A stretch of 7,347 nt of DNA. It comes from an uncultured Collinsella sp. (GTDB taxonomy: Bacteria > Actinomycetota > Coriobacteriia > Coriobacteriales > Coriobacteriaceae). The DNA is taken from assembly GCA_934646965.1 (NCBI GenBank), contig CAKUEZ010000095.1:1-7347 (forward strand), given 5' to 3'. The notes beneath the pieces are model-generated. The model had not been told where the DNA came from and searched no databases. It saw nothing but the letters and a program-made list of their open reading frames with translations. Position 1 is the stretch's first letter; each line of letters begins with the position of its first letter. Both the position numbers and the translations under genes were made by a program. Of this stretch, positions 7,101 to 7,347 are shown piece by piece.

Positions 7101-7263
7101 TGCTGGGTGCGGGGGCATTAAATTCCTGCACCTCGGGATCGAAACCGTGGTTGCGGAAAATCTGAGCGATATCCTCGGCAGCCAGGCGCTCTTCTTCGCT
7201 GCACGCCGGCGTAATGCCGGTGTTCTGCAGCAGGTGGTTAATATAATTCTGGGTGTTCGCCAT
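4114..7263 (-). CDS. M28-family peptidase-like membrane protein with a large acidic disordered insert, probable pseudoenzyme
   Basis: This is a 1049-residue protein. The ATG at 7263 is chosen because GGAG lies five bases upstream; an in-frame ATG at 7311 would add 16 residues but has no binding site. The M28 fold comes in pieces. An N-terminal helix region (about 1-50, with SEEERLAAEDIAQIF) is followed by two membrane segments (about 56-95). The core strand with HYDS (138-141) is followed by two more membrane segments (about 157-205), and SSVAALL lies at 225-231. The fold resumes at about 905 and runs to the end. Residues about 240-905 are acidic and rich in Ala, Pro, Glu and Asp. They include a charged helix, probably a coiled coil (about 525-573), and a basic patch (827-839). 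M28 enzymes use His, Asp, Glu, Glu, Asp and His. My alignment gives H138, C222, S917, D918, E944 and A996, so catalysis is doubtful. There is no signal peptide, and a cytoplasmic location for the soluble parts is inferred. An automatic label of M28 peptidase is likely but may mislead. Confidence 0.85.
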   Translation of the reverse strand: MANTQNYINHLLQNTGITPACSEEERLAAEDIAQIFRNHGFDPEVQEFNAPAPSRMAFAVTGILAFAGALLMGIGGGVGLVGTLLAIVGAVLYVLERTGRPVISRLGKTGVSQNVIAYHKASGPLASPRNRPVVVVAHYDSPRAELFAREPYAPYRALIAKILPVATIAPAAVAVLRILPLPGALKVLLWIVAILASLVALANAANIIANRFVLPYTSGSVCNKSSVAALLGVMDNVAPYQGENEFPDDVPFDTYFGEQKRRAEEMARAAAEYAAAQQQNDYGNTIEYDEPSYAEDEFGQPLAAESEQAETFDEQIDGFEGASADATLIGAIAPEAQAEDQDQIVQAEVAAEEELTAEPAEEAAVAEPVEPEPKLYRNAAGNIRFGSDAIRALGMLPESCTLDYDEGEEPTFEPEPVPAAQESMPDTAVAFVEPASAPSVDAEPEVAPVSDPAAGLDVLAPAAPAQVEDDSADDDYDEYPQRVSYESDTDFSAELPSTTPHADIASAFSSIGASASSFFKGALAKGKKLVDDFEEKRAAAREAAEREAVAQQQADEAERERAAQEFEQNEAEQSVTTDVADATTSFETQQPASADVAEATTSFEAQQPVDSTMSFDATMTFEKQGTAIAESLSASDEAQDAAVADDVADDTVDSVEDDVPEQVEAPAVEPEPQPAVDETPKVDESRPYSTQIFTMPTPSDPGATVSNAALTQDETVDSLMAQISSRVPARPQVNVPDPASVPVSIPSSSPLASVPDPSLPSMQQANVASRTSLFDLPDPSAQADDPFATAQGPEPTSAPVVPSMPIVSDAQPLETISAPVTTSKPQKRGLGGLFGRKKKNEQDSMSDWLGVEDDYDAKKSGRGIGSWDNFEDDDDGWKGGATSSDGASSEDMLAAVASMGDDELLGHDIWFVATGASDCDGAGMKAFLASHRDKLRGVFFINLESIGAGRLSVVTVEGEQQLLKGDRRIMNLVSKVCKSFHVDCGAFEMPYAKTDAYAALEASRRALTIAGVDGPRLACARTEDDLPYNVNPTNIATVSEVVTEVIRRS
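5398..5532 (-). repeat. 51-bp tandem repeat and related threonine motifs within the M28-like gene
   Basis: Two adjacent 51-bp units (5482-5532 and 5431-5481) encode 17-residue repeats that begin DVADATTSFETQQP and DVAEATTSFEAQQP (residues 578-594 and 595-611). Two shorter derived copies follow, giving DSTMSFD (610-616) and DATMTFE (616-622). The repeats lie just after the charged helix in the disordered insert. The third-position differences between the two units mean they are not a very recent duplication. Confidence 0.85.
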
Positions 7264-7268
7264 GTGCG

Positions 7269-7272
7269 CTCC
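7269..7272 (-). promoter_or_regulatory. Ribosome binding site that sets the start of the M28-like gene
   Basis: GGAG on the minus strand lies five bases upstream of the ATG at 7263. The alternative in-frame ATG at 7311 is preceded by ACGGTTCTA, which has no purine-rich site. The shorter protein also begins at the point where the M28-like N-terminal helix starts. Confidence 0.65.
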
Positions 7273-7331
7273 ACATCCATAATCCGACAAATAGGCCCAA
7301 TGCTTGCACATTAGAACCGTATATAGTCGAA

Positions 7332-7337
7332 AGTATA
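7332..7337 (-). promoter_or_regulatory. Possible -10 box for the M28-like operon
   Basis: TATACT on the minus strand is identical to the -10 box proposed for the tRNA gene at 89-94. It would start transcription about 60 bases before the ATG at 7263. The matching -35 element would fall beyond the right edge of the window, so the call cannot be completed here. A second AT-rich hexamer, TATATA (7320-7325), is an alternative. Confidence 0.4.
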
Positions 7338-7347
7338 CCCCGAGCGG

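Noticed and set aside
7264..7311. A 16-residue N-terminal extension of the M28-like protein starting at the ATG at 7311
   Set aside because: No ribosome binding site precedes that ATG, while the ATG at 7263 has GGAG at five bases. The M28-like N-terminal pattern also begins after the second start.
5245..7314. A 689-codon open frame on the plus strand, fully antisense to the M28-like gene
   Set aside because: Its codons are in exact register with the sense codons, so it stays open simply because the sense gene avoids TTA, CTA and TCA, which are rare in GC-rich genomes. The translation is rich in Arg, Gly and Leu without domain-like patterns. The sense frame has recognisable M28 and membrane features.

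Overview
The window looks like chromosomal DNA from a high-GC, Gram-positive gut actinobacterium, most likely of the class Coriobacteriia (Collinsella-like). This placement is an inference. It rests on the GC-rich coding sequence, an LPxTG-anchored adhesin with an actinobacterial-style thioester domain, and strong AAGGAG ribosome binding sites. No marker gene here fixes the genus.

Layout, left to right. A tRNA-Gly(CCC) gene lies on the minus strand at the left edge, with its promoter just to the right. About 290 bases without a recognisable gene follow, and then a 1143-residue surface protein gene on the plus strand (374-3805). That protein has a signal peptide, a Cys-Gln thioester domain, six CnaB/SpaA-type repeats, a larger unassigned C-terminal domain and an LPSTG sorting signal. 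A 12-bp GC-rich hairpin at 3816-3847 separates it from two convergent minus-strand genes. Read from the right, these are a 1049-residue membrane protein with a split, apparently degenerate M28 peptidase fold (7263-4114) and, 19 bp downstream, a 71-residue single-span membrane protein (4094-3879). They probably form one operon that ends at the hairpin.

The adhesin and the minus-strand pair appear functionally unrelated. The adhesin should be exported and anchored to peptidoglycan by a sortase not encoded here, where it could bond covalently to a host or neighbouring-cell surface. The M28-like protein is the most unusual gene. Two transmembrane hairpins and a roughly 670-residue acidic, low-complexity segment interrupt its peptidase fold. 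Most catalytic and metal positions appear substituted, and the disordered segment carries four spaced copies of a threonine-rich motif that resembles phosphothreonine docking sites. It reads more like a membrane scaffold or regulatory pseudoenzyme than an active aminopeptidase.
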